The notes beneath the pieces are model-generated. The model did no database searches and had not been told where the DNA came from. It worked only from the letters and a program-made list of their open reading frames with translations. The translations under genes were made by a program, and so were the position numbers. This document shows positions 1 to 9,383 of a stretch of DNA of 64,000 nt, piece by piece. This stretch comes from Kalymmatonema hyalinum WJT4-NPBG1 (lineage in GTDB: Bacteria > Cyanobacteriota > Cyanobacteriia > Cyanobacteriales > Nostocaceae). Where the stretch lies: contig JAHHIB010000027.1 in NCBI GenBank assembly GCA_019359075.1, forward strand, positions 1-64,000, read 5' to 3'. How positions within the stretch are numbered: the stretch's first letter is position 1; each line of letters starts with the position of its first letter.

Positions 1-60
1 TCTTCATTGGAACTAACTCTGAGTGACGGTTGCGCTCTGCGCAACCGCTAAATTGGCATT

Positions 61-774
61 GGCGATCGCATTAATCTCAGACTGCGAAGCGCTCGAACTC
101 AGATAACCCGCAACTTGGGTTATTATGCCAACGCGCACACCATGGTAACTGCTGCCCAAAACCCTGTACTGGCAGAGGCGTTAGATCACAGTGATTTGTT
201 GTTGGCGGACGGGAGTGGAGTTCGCTGGGGTAGTGCTTTACTGGGTACACCGTTGGTGCATAACCTCAATGGCACCGACCTAGTTCCGGCTTTGTGCAAG
301 GATGGGGCGGCAAAAAATTTATCAGTTTATCTTCTTGGTGCTAAGCCAGGTATAGCTGAAGAAGCAGCAGCTAAGCTGAAGAAAGCGTATCCTGGTTTGG
401 TTATTGCAGGAACTCAACACGGCTATTTCTCTGATGCAGAAACTCCGCAGGTATTAGAGGCTATCCGGGCAGCTCGTCCGCACCTGCTGTTAGTGGCGAT
501 GGGAGTACCGTTACAGGAAATTTGGATCAATCAATACGCAAGCCTTCTGCCCGGTATCACTTGTATGGGCGTGGGTGCTCTGTTCGATTTTGTAGCTGAA
601 CGTGTATCCCGTGCCCCGTATGCAATTCGTGCTGTTGGTATGGAGTGGCTGTGGCGACTAGCAATGGAACCGAGCCGGCTATGGCAGCGTTATCTCATAG
701 GCAATCTTGTGTTCTTAAGTTTGGTGCTATCCTACGCCTTTGCTCCACGTCGTCAGGGCGAACCAACAACATAA
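61..774 (+). CDS. WecG/TagA/CpsF family glycosyltransferase, N-terminus uncertain or truncated
   Basis: NAHTMV...LLLADGSGVRWGSALLG...G..GIAEEAAAKL...GYF...LLLVAMGVPLQEIWI pattern. Frame is open from 52 after an in-frame TAA at 49-51; no ATG near the expected start. Confidence 0.75.
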   Translation, partial: GDRINLRLRSARTQITRNLGYYANAHTMVTAAQNPVLAEALDHSDLLLADGSGVRWGSALLGTPLVHNLNGTDLVPALCKDGAAKNLSVYLLGAKPGIAEEAAAKLKKAYPGLVIAGTQHGYFSDAETPQVLEAIRAARPHLLLVAMGVPLQEIWINQYASLLPGITCMGVGALFDFVAERVSRAPYAIRAVGMEWLWRLAMEPSRLWQRYLIGNLVFLSLVLSYAFAPRRQGEPTT

Positions 775-1112
775 GAACACAAAATTTACAGCCAAATCAC
801 ATTAGGCGACTTTAACTCTACCAAACTGCTCTGACTTTAAAAACAATTTCAATAGAACATACCCTCAAGCTGTTTAGGTAGATCCTGATAATCTCGACAT
901 AACCGTCTAGCATTTTTCTACCCACACAAAGCTGTGTTCAACCACCCATCACCAAGGTTCAATGACAAAGCTCTCTTGCAGTCGCAGCCTCAATTTAAGT
1001 AAACAAGCATAAGCATTTGCAGTGTAGCGAGCTAATACTCCTCAATAGCTTTTGCCTGCCAAGATTTTCTCAATCGTGCAATAGACATCTACCGGAATCA
1101 ATAGTAAAAGTT

Positions 1113-1451
1113 ATGGCTCTCACACAAGAATATAAACTGATTGTATTTCAGCCTCAAGGACGCTTAGATTTGCAGCATGGTAAGGTCTTGAGGGAACAGT
1201 TAGCTAGTTTAGTGCCTCAGTCCCAACATCTTTGGGTGATTGATTTAGCCAAAGTGGATTTTATGGATAGTTCAGGGTTAAGTGCCTTAGTAACGGGACT
1301 TTCCGCTGCACGTTCCAGTGGCTGTCGTCTTGTTATTTGCAACTTGCAAGCACCTATCCGGATAATCTTTGAACTAACTCAACTAGATTCAGTGTTTGAA
1401 ATTTTTGATAGTTACGACGCTGTGCTGACCAAGGTTAACACTCAGTCGTGA
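1113..1451 (+). CDS. STAS-domain protein (anti-sigma factor antagonist-like)
   Basis: DLAKVDFMDSSGLSALVTGL motif of SpoIIAA/STAS proteins; start trimmed from ORF 1017 to the ATG at 1113. Confidence 0.85.
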   Translation: MALTQEYKLIVFQPQGRLDLQHGKVLREQLASLVPQSQHLWVIDLAKVDFMDSSGLSALVTGLSAARSSGCRLVICNLQAPIRIIFELTQLDSVFEIFDSYDAVLTKVNTQS

Positions 1452-1617
1452 AGTATTGACCAAGGGTTTAAGACCCTTGTTGTCTAGCCAAGTTTTGGTC
1501 AATTGGTATTACCCATCCGCTTGCTTAATTGACCAGCTAATCCCATCAAAACCAAGCAAGTTGCTAAAAAGCCAGTCTTTTCAACTAATTAGCTTCTTAA
1601 ACTGACCCACTGAAACT

Positions 1618-2328
1618 GTGATTACCATGTCTAATTCCTCTAGTTCCCACCCTATTTACCCCATTCATATACCAGTTCTGGATGGTGCTTACACTGTTCA
1701 TTTCGCCAGGCTTCCAGTTCATCCTTCTGTAACAAGCAAAGTGAAGCGTATGATTGACATCCTGGGTGCGCTTGTAGGGTTGGCTATTACAGCAGTCGTA
1801 GTGATTCCTCTTGCTATAGCCATTTACCTGGATAACCCTGGTCCGATCTTCTACAGTCAAATTCGCTGTGGTCTAAACGGACATTCCTTCCAGATTTGGA
1901 AATTCCGCTCGATGGTGGTCGGGGCTGATCGACTCAAGCATCTGGTCAATAATGAAGCCAAAGGTCATCATATATTCAAAAATAAGAATGACTCTCGCAT
2001 TACCCGTGTAGGCAAGTTTCTCCGCCGCACTAGCCTAGACGAACTCCCTCAGTTCTGGAACGTGCTGCTGGGGGAAATGAGCCTAGTCGGTACCCGTCCT
2101 CCCACTCCCGATGAAGTGATGCACTACTCAAGTCACCACTGGGAGAGGTTGAATGTCAAACCGGGTATGACAGGCGAATGGCAGGCTAATGGTCGCTCCA
2201 CCGTTAAGGACTTTGAAGATATTGTTCGCATGGATCTAAAGTATCAACGCAATTGGTCTATTGCCTACGATATTAATTTGCTGCTGAAAACCCTAAAGGT
2301 TGTGTTAAATAAGAACGGCGCTTGCTAG
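1618..2328 (+). CDS. Sugar transferase (undecaprenyl-phosphate hexose phosphotransferase, WbaP/WcaJ-type)
   Basis: KRMIDILGALVGL..., GPIFYSQIRCGLNGHSFQIWKFRSM, LRRTSLDELPQFWNVLLGEMSLVGTRPP, KPGMTGEWQANGRS. Confidence 0.93.
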   Translation: MITMSNSSSSHPIYPIHIPVLDGAYTVHFARLPVHPSVTSKVKRMIDILGALVGLAITAVVVIPLAIAIYLDNPGPIFYSQIRCGLNGHSFQIWKFRSMVVGADRLKHLVNNEAKGHHIFKNKNDSRITRVGKFLRRTSLDELPQFWNVLLGEMSLVGTRPPTPDEVMHYSSHHWERLNVKPGMTGEWQANGRSTVKDFEDIVRMDLKYQRNWSIAYDINLLLKTLKVVLNKNGAC

Positions 2329-2409
2329 TAAAGTAATTGTCAGATTTATCGTAAAGAACCAAGACAGACCTGATTAGGACGTACCTGCCTAGCCTCAAAA
2401 AGAAGTTGT

Positions 2410-2578
2410 CAATCGACACCCCATCGAAGCGTGCCGATTGACCGCCTTACATCCCCACCCTGTAAGAGGGATGGGGAATTACGGCGCTTCGTTAAAGGGG
2501 AGTTCCTGCAAGCGTGCTGTTTAACGGCGAGTCGTTGAGCAAAGAATCTCCCAGGGCAATAGCTGCGGGGAGTGTCAA
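2410..2578. mobile_element. Possible non-coding remnant of an IS200/IS605-type element (palindromic ends)
   Basis: Imperfect hairpin GCCTTACATCCCC...GGGGAATTACGGC near 2441-2483 and a right-end-like AAAGAATCTCCC...GGGGAGTGTCAA at ~2541-2578; no transposase ORF. Confidence 0.35.
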
Positions 2579-2797
2579 CAGACATGATGACAAAATATGT
2601 AATTTAAATAACATAAGTAAGTCCAATTATCTAGATAAAAAGAAAAAATTGCTTTTAAAGCAAAATCGATGAAAAATAGTAGCCATAAAAAATTAATATT
2701 ATTTTAAGCAAATCAACTTATCCTTAAATTGGGGTCAATTTTTGGTTGGCAACAGTCACTAATCCCTATCAGGGCTTGAAATTATCTGTAAAGATTT

Positions 2798-4084
2798 ATG
2801 AGTTACTACATTTCTCCTCGCTTTTTGGATAAACTTGCAGTTCACATCACTAAAAACTACCTTGATCTTCCTGGTATCCGAGTCCCCTTAATTTTGGGTA
2901 TTCACGGACGTAAAGGCGAGGGCAAGTCTTTTCAATGTGAGTTAGTCTTCGAGAGAATGGGTATCGGAGTGACTCACGTCTCTGGCGGCGAACTGGAAAG
3001 CCCAGATGCAGGAGATCCAGCACGTTTGATTCGTCTGCGCTATCGAGAAACAGCAGAACTCATTCGCGTACGCGGCAAAATGTGCGTGCTGATGATTAAC
3101 GATTTGGATGCAGGTGCTGGACGCTTTGATGAAGGCACTCAGTACACGGTCAATACTCAATTGGTCAATGCCACACTGATGAATATTGCCGATAATCCTA
3201 CCGATGTGCAACTCCCCGGTAGTTACGACTCAACGCCTTTACATCGCGTGCCGATTCTTGTGACAGGTAATGATTTTTCCACCCTTTATGCGCCGCTCAT
3301 TCGCGATGGTCGGATGGAGAAATTTTACTGGGAACCAGACCGCGATGACAAGGTGGGAATTGTCGGCGGGATTTTTGAACCGGATGGACTGTCACGCCGG
3401 GAAATTGAACAGTTAGTTGATACTTTCTCCCATCAATCAATAGACTTTTTCAGCGCTTTGCGTTCCCAAATTTACGACGAACAAATTCGTCACTTTATAC
3501 ATGAAATAGGAATTGAGCGCATATCTCAACGTGTGGTTAACAGCACCGAAGGACCGCCACAATTTAGAAAGCCTAATTTCAGCTTGTCTCACTTAATTGA
3601 GATGGGTAACTTAATGGTTGGTGAACAAAAACGGGTAGAAAATTCCCAATTGGTTGATGAGTACAATCGATTGAATAGAGGCGGAAATTATCAACCTGCG
3701 CCTCCAGTACCTGCTCCTGCAGCAGTACCCAATCAATCAACCAATAGCTCAAAGCCATTGGAAAGAAGCAATGGACACCAGAAACAGCAGCTATCAGATA
3801 CCCATTTAACTCTGGAGACACAAGAACAGATACGTGAAATTTTGTCACAGGGTTACAAAATAGCCATTGAACATGTAGACGAACGACGCTTCCGCACAGG
3901 TTCTTGGCAAAGTTGCCCGATTGGTACAATTGATGGCAAATCAGATGCTATATCCGCTTTGGAATCTTGTTTAACAGACTATAGCAACGAGTATGTGCGC
4001 TTGGTAGGAATAGATCCAAAGGCGAAGCGGCGGGTGGTAGAAAAGATTATTCAACGCCCGAATGGGAAAGTTGCTAGTCACTAA
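2798..4084 (+). CDS. rca: RuBisCO activase with C-terminal RbcS-like (SSUL) domain
   Basis: AAA+ core ([62 protein letters not shown]) plus linker and SSUL-like C-terminus ([29 protein letters not shown]). Confidence 0.93.
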   Translation: MSYYISPRFLDKLAVHITKNYLDLPGIRVPLILGIHGRKGEGKSFQCELVFERMGIGVTHVSGGELESPDAGDPARLIRLRYRETAELIRVRGKMCVLMINDLDAGAGRFDEGTQYTVNTQLVNATLMNIADNPTDVQLPGSYDSTPLHRVPILVTGNDFSTLYAPLIRDGRMEKFYWEPDRDDKVGIVGGIFEPDGLSRREIEQLVDTFSHQSIDFFSALRSQIYDEQIRHFIHEIGIERISQRVVNSTEGPPQFRKPNFSLSHLIEMGNLMVGEQKRVENSQLVDEYNRLNRGGNYQPAPPVPAPAAVPNQSTNSSKPLERSNGHQKQQLSDTHLTLETQEQIREILSQGYKIAIEHVDERRFRTGSWQSCPIGTIDGKSDAISALESCLTDYSNEYVRLVGIDPKAKRRVVEKIIQRPNGKVASH

Positions 4085-4098
4085 AGTCCTGAGTTTAG

Positions 4099-4132
4099 AG
4101 TGCTGAGTACTGAGTAAAAATTACTCAGCACT
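4099..4132 (+). terminator. Hairpin between convergent genes
   Basis: Perfect arms AGTGCTGAGTA / TACTCAGCACT followed by GTTTTGG. Confidence 0.5.
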
Positions 4133-4145
4133 GTTTTGGTGAAAA

Positions 4146-4706
4146 CTAATCTGGTAGCACAATCTTTCCAGCAGTTTCTTCTGAGACTCGCTCGATGTCA
4201 AAATTCTCAATATTGCCTTCAAAGCGATTAAAGATAATTCGGATTTCGTCGTAGCCTATCGCGGTAGATGCTCCTCTTGGTGTACTACACTTAACCCGCA
4301 TCAGGGTTTGGAAACCACCAAATTCTTCGTTGATATAAAAGCGTCTAGTGCAATCAAAACCAACAAAGTTTTCTAGTGCTACCTGATTCAGCGCAGCTAC
4401 ACCCAAGCGACTGTTAATTATTGCTTTAATTTCTTTTATCTCCTCTACTTCTGTCATCCGCCGCCATCTAGTTGCTGGCTGTTTGTTCAGTAGTTCATTC
4501 AATTTAGACCATGTTGTAGGACCAACAATTCCATCAGCAACAAGCCCTTGCGCCTGCTGAAATTTAATCACACCTGCTTTGGTCTGTGATCCAAAAACAC
4601 CATCAGCAGCACCAGAGTAAAAATTGAGTTTTTTCAATGCTTCTTGTAGCTTAGTGACTTCTGCTCCTCCTGAGCCTTCTTTGAGAATCACGGAAGTTGT
4701 AATCAT
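4146..4706 (-). CDS. Peptidoglycan-binding-like domain (PG_binding_1) protein with extra C-terminal domain
   Basis: ILKEGSGGAEVTKLQEALKKLNFYSGAADGVFGSQTKAGVIKFQQAQGLVADGIVGPTTW. Confidence 0.85.
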   Translation of the reverse strand: MITTSVILKEGSGGAEVTKLQEALKKLNFYSGAADGVFGSQTKAGVIKFQQAQGLVADGIVGPTTWSKLNELLNKQPATRWRRMTEVEEIKEIKAIINSRLGVAALNQVALENFVGFDCTRRFYINEEFGGFQTLMRVKCSTPRGASTAIGYDEIRIIFNRFEGNIENFDIERVSEETAGKIVLPD

Positions 4707-4922
4707 GATACTTTCCTTTGTAAAAATTGTTTGTAGTGAGGACTTTAGTCCTGACGATAAATGAGGAAAAAAGTTCTCACTACGAACTTATGAAAACGGA
4801 TTGATAAAGAAAATCTTAAATAAGTAGGTGCGTAACAGTGAGTTAACGCACCATAGTAAAAGTCAAGGTTAGTCTTCACCCATTAAATGTACAACCTCTT
4901 TTTAAAAGACTATCCAAACTTC

Positions 4923-5423
4923 TTAGCAGGCTTCTTCAGAAAAAATTTGTGCAATTAGCTGATCTTCTGGAATGTCATGGGTAATCAGGGTGTATAAAGA
5001 CGCCCAAGTCAGTGGTCCCATCACTCCATCAGCCTTAAGACCTCTAGCCTTTTGAAAATCTGCAACCACAGCTTTGGTCTTCGGTCCAAAATTGCCATCA
5101 ATCTTAACTTGCTTGTAGTAGTTGCTCAAAAGTTCCTGCAAGTCTCGGACTTCATCTCCTTTTGAGCCTTCTTGTAGAGTCTTTTTCTTTGAAACCCATA
5201 CCGCATTGTCTAATGCGATCGCCGTTCTTGGTCCTACAATGCCATCAGCAGTCAGCTTGTTATTCTGCTGAAACTTGATCACAGCAGCTTTAGTTTGCGA
5301 ACCAAAAACTCCATCAGTTGCACCTGAATATAGCTTGAGTGTCTTTAAGAATCCTTGGATGACGGTAACTGGATGTCCGCTTGAGCCTTCTTTAACAGGC
5401 AGGATAGAAGTCGTGGTAGCCAT
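4923..5423 (-). CDS. Protein with two PG_binding_1 domains
   Basis: Two repeats: KEGSSGHPVTVIQGFLKTLKLYSGATDGVFGSQTKAAVIKFQQ and LQEGSKGDEVRDLQELLSNYYKQVKIDGNFGPKTKAVVADFQK. Confidence 0.87.
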   Translation of the reverse strand: MATTTSILPVKEGSSGHPVTVIQGFLKTLKLYSGATDGVFGSQTKAAVIKFQQNNKLTADGIVGPRTAIALDNAVWVSKKKTLQEGSKGDEVRDLQELLSNYYKQVKIDGNFGPKTKAVVADFQKARGLKADGVMGPLTWASLYTLITHDIPEDQLIAQIFSEEAC

Positions 5424-5487
5424 GATATTCTCCTTTTAAAACTAAATTACTGAATTTTGCAAAACTTCAATCAACACTAACGGTCAG

Positions 5488-5718
5488 TTAACCGCCTATA
5501 CCCTCTAAATTACCTAAAGCCTTCAAAGTAGCTGTTCCCACAATTCCATCAGCCTCAAGACGATGATTTCGTTGAAACTGAACCACAGCTGCTTTGGTTT
5601 TCGGTCCGAAAATACCGTCAAGAGAACCAGAATAAAACCCCTGTCTGTTTAAGACGTATTGCAGGTTTACAACTTGTTGTCCCGTTGAGCCTTCCTTGAG
5701 AATTAGGGCGCTACTCAT
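5488..5718 (-). CDS. Single-domain PG_binding_1 protein
   Basis: LKEGSTGQQVVNLQYVLNRQGFYSGSLDGIFGPKTKAAVVQFQRNHRLEADGIVG; 76 aa. Confidence 0.85.
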   Translation of the reverse strand: MSSALILKEGSTGQQVVNLQYVLNRQGFYSGSLDGIFGPKTKAAVVQFQRNHRLEADGIVGTATLKALGNLEGIGG

Positions 5719-6209
5719 GATATTCTCCTGCGTAACTCGTGTTCGGTCTAATTGAAAATGAATTGATGAGACAATGCACCCTACAATAACAAGGGCACGG
5801 GAAACGCAGCCGCTTGGTCGCTACATATCCGGATATACGCGTTGTTTCTCAGTTGACAAGGTATCAATGCGCTGTTGCACAGATAATGTGCGTCGCCAGC
5901 AATGAACTCAACAACGCTTGCCCAATGTATAAATTTATTTTGTATTAAAAGTTCAATTGTGACTACCGTAGTTTAGAAAATTACAATAAAATTTAACGTT
6001 GTTTTGCCATCATTTTCTCAAAACCCTATATGTGTAAAGGCTTAAGGATTTCTCCTGTTGAAAAAATCAGCTACAAAGAGTAGTGATTTTCCATAAAATT
6101 GGTAAAATTGTTATCTTCGGAATTCCAAAAACATTCTTAAGCTTGTAGTAAATATGTATGTTTTTATTAAGTACTAGTAAAAATACTGAAGATGGTGGAG
6201 CATCCGTAT

Positions 6210-6260
6210 AGTGCCATGTTATTGGCGATGATTAGTCGCGAATAACATGGCACTTTTTCT
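6210..6260 (+). terminator. Strong intrinsic-terminator-like hairpin on the + strand
   Basis: Perfect 14-bp arms AGTGCCATGTTATT / AATAACATGGCACT, extra inner GCGA/TCGC pairing, then a T-rich tail (TTTTTCT...). Confidence 0.65.
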
Positions 6261-6353
6261 AGTCTTTTTTCAAAATTGAGATGCTCCCTCGCTCTACAGC
6301 TTCATTTGTGTCTCTCCTGTTTAACGCCGACGATCATTTGCGTTCAGATTTTG

Positions 6354-7685
6354 TTAAGTGTTCAACCGAATTACCCGACTTTCTGCATTGGCATCTACAG
6401 TCAACCTATAAATAAAGATTCCAGGTTGTAAAGATTCACCCGCATCATTTTTACCGTCCCAGACAACTGATTTTTGACCAGCACTGGGATTACTTTCATC
6501 AACCAGGTTGCGAACATAAGCACCAAAATGATTCCAAATATCGAGCGTGACTTTTTGGGCATTCTCCGGTAACGTGTACTCAATCTTCACTGATTTCTCA
6601 AACTGCGCTGGCGCGTTTGTTGTCAGAAATCTTAAAGGTGCAACTCTCTCCACCAGAGGGGCTGTTACTGGTGCATCAGAATACTTGTAAACAGTCTTGC
6701 CTGAAGAATAACCGACAGTCACGGGATTACCAATAAATCGGAAGCGATTGATAAATTGTCCGATTTGGTTCGCATCTTGCCAGTTTTTGCCTCCGTCGTT
6801 TGTTTGGCTGCTTAAACCAGTGGGATTTCCTTCTTCAAAGTCATAGCCCCATCCACCGACCCAGCCGAGGTTCTCATCAACAAATCCAACCCCTTCGAGA
6901 TTTACATTCTCTTGAGGATCGTTGATGCGAAGTCTCGTCCAGGTTTTTCCGCCATCTGTTGTCTTGAGAATTGCACCTTGATTGAAATTTTCCAGAGAGA
7001 CAAAACCAACGCTCTCATTGAGAAACTGAATTTTCCAACCCCATTCTCCTAACGGAAAAGAGGAACTAATATCGGCGACTCGGTTTACCCAGGTTTTTCC
7101 CCCATCTTCTGTATAGAGAACCACTGGAATTACATTATCGCGAGTGGGATTAGTAATACTCTTGTCAGCTTTGCCACCAACAACCCAGCCACAATCCTCA
7201 TTCATGAAATAGTTATCAACTAAAAGTGTGGCATATTCGCTCATATCCCATGCAGTCCAAGTTGCCCCACCATCGACAGTCTTAACCATACGAGGAGGGC
7301 GATTGGGAAAGTTAGTCCCGGAAGCGTAAACAACCGATTCATTGACAACTGAAAGACCGCAAATCGCTGACGGGGCAAGTTCGGGAAGAATATTGTCTAT
7401 TAACTTCCAATTTTGACCGCCATCGGTAGTAGAGTAGAGGCGTTTCCCTGCGGTCAAAGTTCCTACCCATCCCTTTAAGGGATTAGCAAAACCAACACAC
7501 CTCAAGTAAATCCTATCCTGAAATTGTTGCTCCCAAGTATTGCCGCCATCGGTAGTTTTGATGATTTGACCATTGCTATTAACTGCCCAACCTACCAGAG
7601 GATCGATAAACCAAATATCATCAGTTCTCGAACTAGCGATTGGTGCATTTGTGGGAAACCATTGTAAGTTTGCAGGATTTGTCAT
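6354..7685 (-). CDS. YCF48/HCF136-like BNR-repeat protein with C-terminal FlgD Ig-like domain
   Basis: Repeated IIKTTDGGNTWEQQ / LYSTTDGGQNWKLI / AILKTTDGGKTWTRL; C-terminal VKIEYTLPENAQKVTLDIWN...VVWDGKNDAGESLQPGIFIYRLTVD. Confidence 0.88.
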   Translation of the reverse strand: MTNPANLQWFPTNAPIASSRTDDIWFIDPLVGWAVNSNGQIIKTTDGGNTWEQQFQDRIYLRCVGFANPLKGWVGTLTAGKRLYSTTDGGQNWKLIDNILPELAPSAICGLSVVNESVVYASGTNFPNRPPRMVKTVDGGATWTAWDMSEYATLLVDNYFMNEDCGWVVGGKADKSITNPTRDNVIPVVLYTEDGGKTWVNRVADISSSFPLGEWGWKIQFLNESVGFVSLENFNQGAILKTTDGGKTWTRLRINDPQENVNLEGVGFVDENLGWVGGWGYDFEEGNPTGLSSQTNDGGKNWQDANQIGQFINRFRFIGNPVTVGYSSGKTVYKYSDAPVTAPLVERVAPLRFLTTNAPAQFEKSVKIEYTLPENAQKVTLDIWNHFGAYVRNLVDESNPSAGQKSVVWDGKNDAGESLQPGIFIYRLTVDANAESRVIRLNT

Positions 7686-7724
7686 GATAAATATTTCCTC
7701 TTGGTTATGGATACAGTATTCGGA

Positions 7725-9242
7725 TTAGTAGGGAAAATTACTATCTTTCCACTGCTTGAATAGGTTAATTCTTGCTTCTGTCCAAGGTCCTTCGGGAAGT
7801 AAAGGCATAGACTTGGAGGATACCGAGCCTAAAATTACATCTGCATTATTCTTCACAGTCTCATAATCACCGAGATTGACGGGAAATCTCGGTTGCGATT
7901 TCATATGATCTACATCCATCGGAGAGAATAATTGAGAAATCCCGTTAGTCCATGTTCCCCCATTGGGTTTGAGAGAAATGGTATGGGCGATGTTCTTCAG
8001 CGACACTGAAACCTCTGTTAAAGCTTGTTGCAATTTAGGATAGGGTTGGGTTCTAGAGTCGTTAATCAACGCGTCACAAGCTTGGGCAATTTCTTGCAGT
8101 CTCTCTTGGAAAAAGATCCAAGCACTAGTTATCTGCGGAAGCAACTGCACATCTGCATAAACTTCAAAACTTGGCCCTGCATTCATGCCTGAAAATCCTT
8201 CGCCTGCTGGTAATTGAGTGATTGCTTTGGCTAAGGGAGAAACGCCAAAAGGCATGAGATTAATAAACGCACTCTTGAGAACATACATTTGTTCTTCATT
8301 CTCCTCAGTATGTGCAAAGAAACGGAGGAGTATTTGCAACATCACCTCATAAAGAGCAACGAAGATCTCTACTACATCGCGACTCAAGGGATCGGTAATG
8401 ATGTTGGCACCAAGAATTGTATTATCTTGCTGAAGACTTAAGAGGGGATTTTCAATTACTGGACGAGTAGGTTGAAAATTGGGATCGTTCTGCAACTCTG
8501 CTAAATACTCTTGGCGAATTTTGGTGAATTTAGTAAAATGACTGTCATCTCTTTGCGCAGGAGAGCCTTCGCCCTGTACGATAATGAGATCGATCGCTTT
8601 TATTGCTGAATCTAAGTCTGTAACCTGGATCATCTCTCTAAACATCCCCATTGCTTGAGCTTCGGGCGGTCCAATAAATAGTTTTTGACCGATAGTTTGA
8701 AAGCCTTGGCGGATTAGTCCGTAGAGTTCTCCAATGGTGTTATACTCAAGTTTTCTCGGAACTAATGGTTGTGGTAGTACTGCCACAAGTCTTAGCAATT
8801 CTTCATCTCTGATTCTCTGACAAAACTGAGTCCAATTTCCTTTTTGTTCCTCAGTATCAAAGTTATTTGGTAATTCAAAACAAATATAGCGGTTCAGCGT
8901 GGTTTCATTGAAAGGAGCTAGTTTGAATTGAAGTTTTAAAGATGTATAGGTTTTAGCCTGGGGAAAATTTGCACGTCGAAAATATGGTGCTCCTCCTATG
9001 GCTGTGAGCAGATTGCTAGCCAGTGCTAGATGCAGCATTTCCTGTACGGCAATTCCATTAATTGTCCGCCGCCACCTATTAATCTTATTTAATTGAGCTT
9101 GAGAAATTCCTTCATCTGTAGATTCTTTTAAACTGAAGGCAGTAAAAAGATATTGGCAGGCAAGGGAATGTTCCAATTCTGATGCTTGGGAGAGAAGATA
9201 AAGTAAGTCTTCTCTAGTTTTGACTTGATTGTCTGTACTCAT
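7725..9242 (-). CDS. Ferritin-like (VioB / iminophenylpyruvate dimer synthase-type) domain protein
   Basis: REDLLYLLSQASELEHSLACQYLFTAFSLK and AVQEMLHLALASNLLTAIGGAPYF (E...EH / ExxxH helices). Confidence 0.75.
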   Translation of the reverse strand: MSTDNQVKTREDLLYLLSQASELEHSLACQYLFTAFSLKESTDEGISQAQLNKINRWRRTINGIAVQEMLHLALASNLLTAIGGAPYFRRANFPQAKTYTSLKLQFKLAPFNETTLNRYICFELPNNFDTEEQKGNWTQFCQRIRDEELLRLVAVLPQPLVPRKLEYNTIGELYGLIRQGFQTIGQKLFIGPPEAQAMGMFREMIQVTDLDSAIKAIDLIIVQGEGSPAQRDDSHFTKFTKIRQEYLAELQNDPNFQPTRPVIENPLLSLQQDNTILGANIITDPLSRDVVEIFVALYEVMLQILLRFFAHTEENEEQMYVLKSAFINLMPFGVSPLAKAITQLPAGEGFSGMNAGPSFEVYADVQLLPQITSAWIFFQERLQEIAQACDALINDSRTQPYPKLQQALTEVSVSLKNIAHTISLKPNGGTWTNGISQLFSPMDVDHMKSQPRFPVNLGDYETVKNNADVILGSVSSKSMPLLPEGPWTEARINLFKQWKDSNFPY

Positions 9243-9383
9243 ATTGCGTAATAGTTTAAGAAGGAATGGGTAGTGGCTAATCATATGCAATTAACAATTA
9301 CCCATTACGAAACAACTCTTGAGATCGTTCTTAAACAGATTTAAGATTAGGATGCTAATCCGTAATTCTTGGCTAGATTATCG

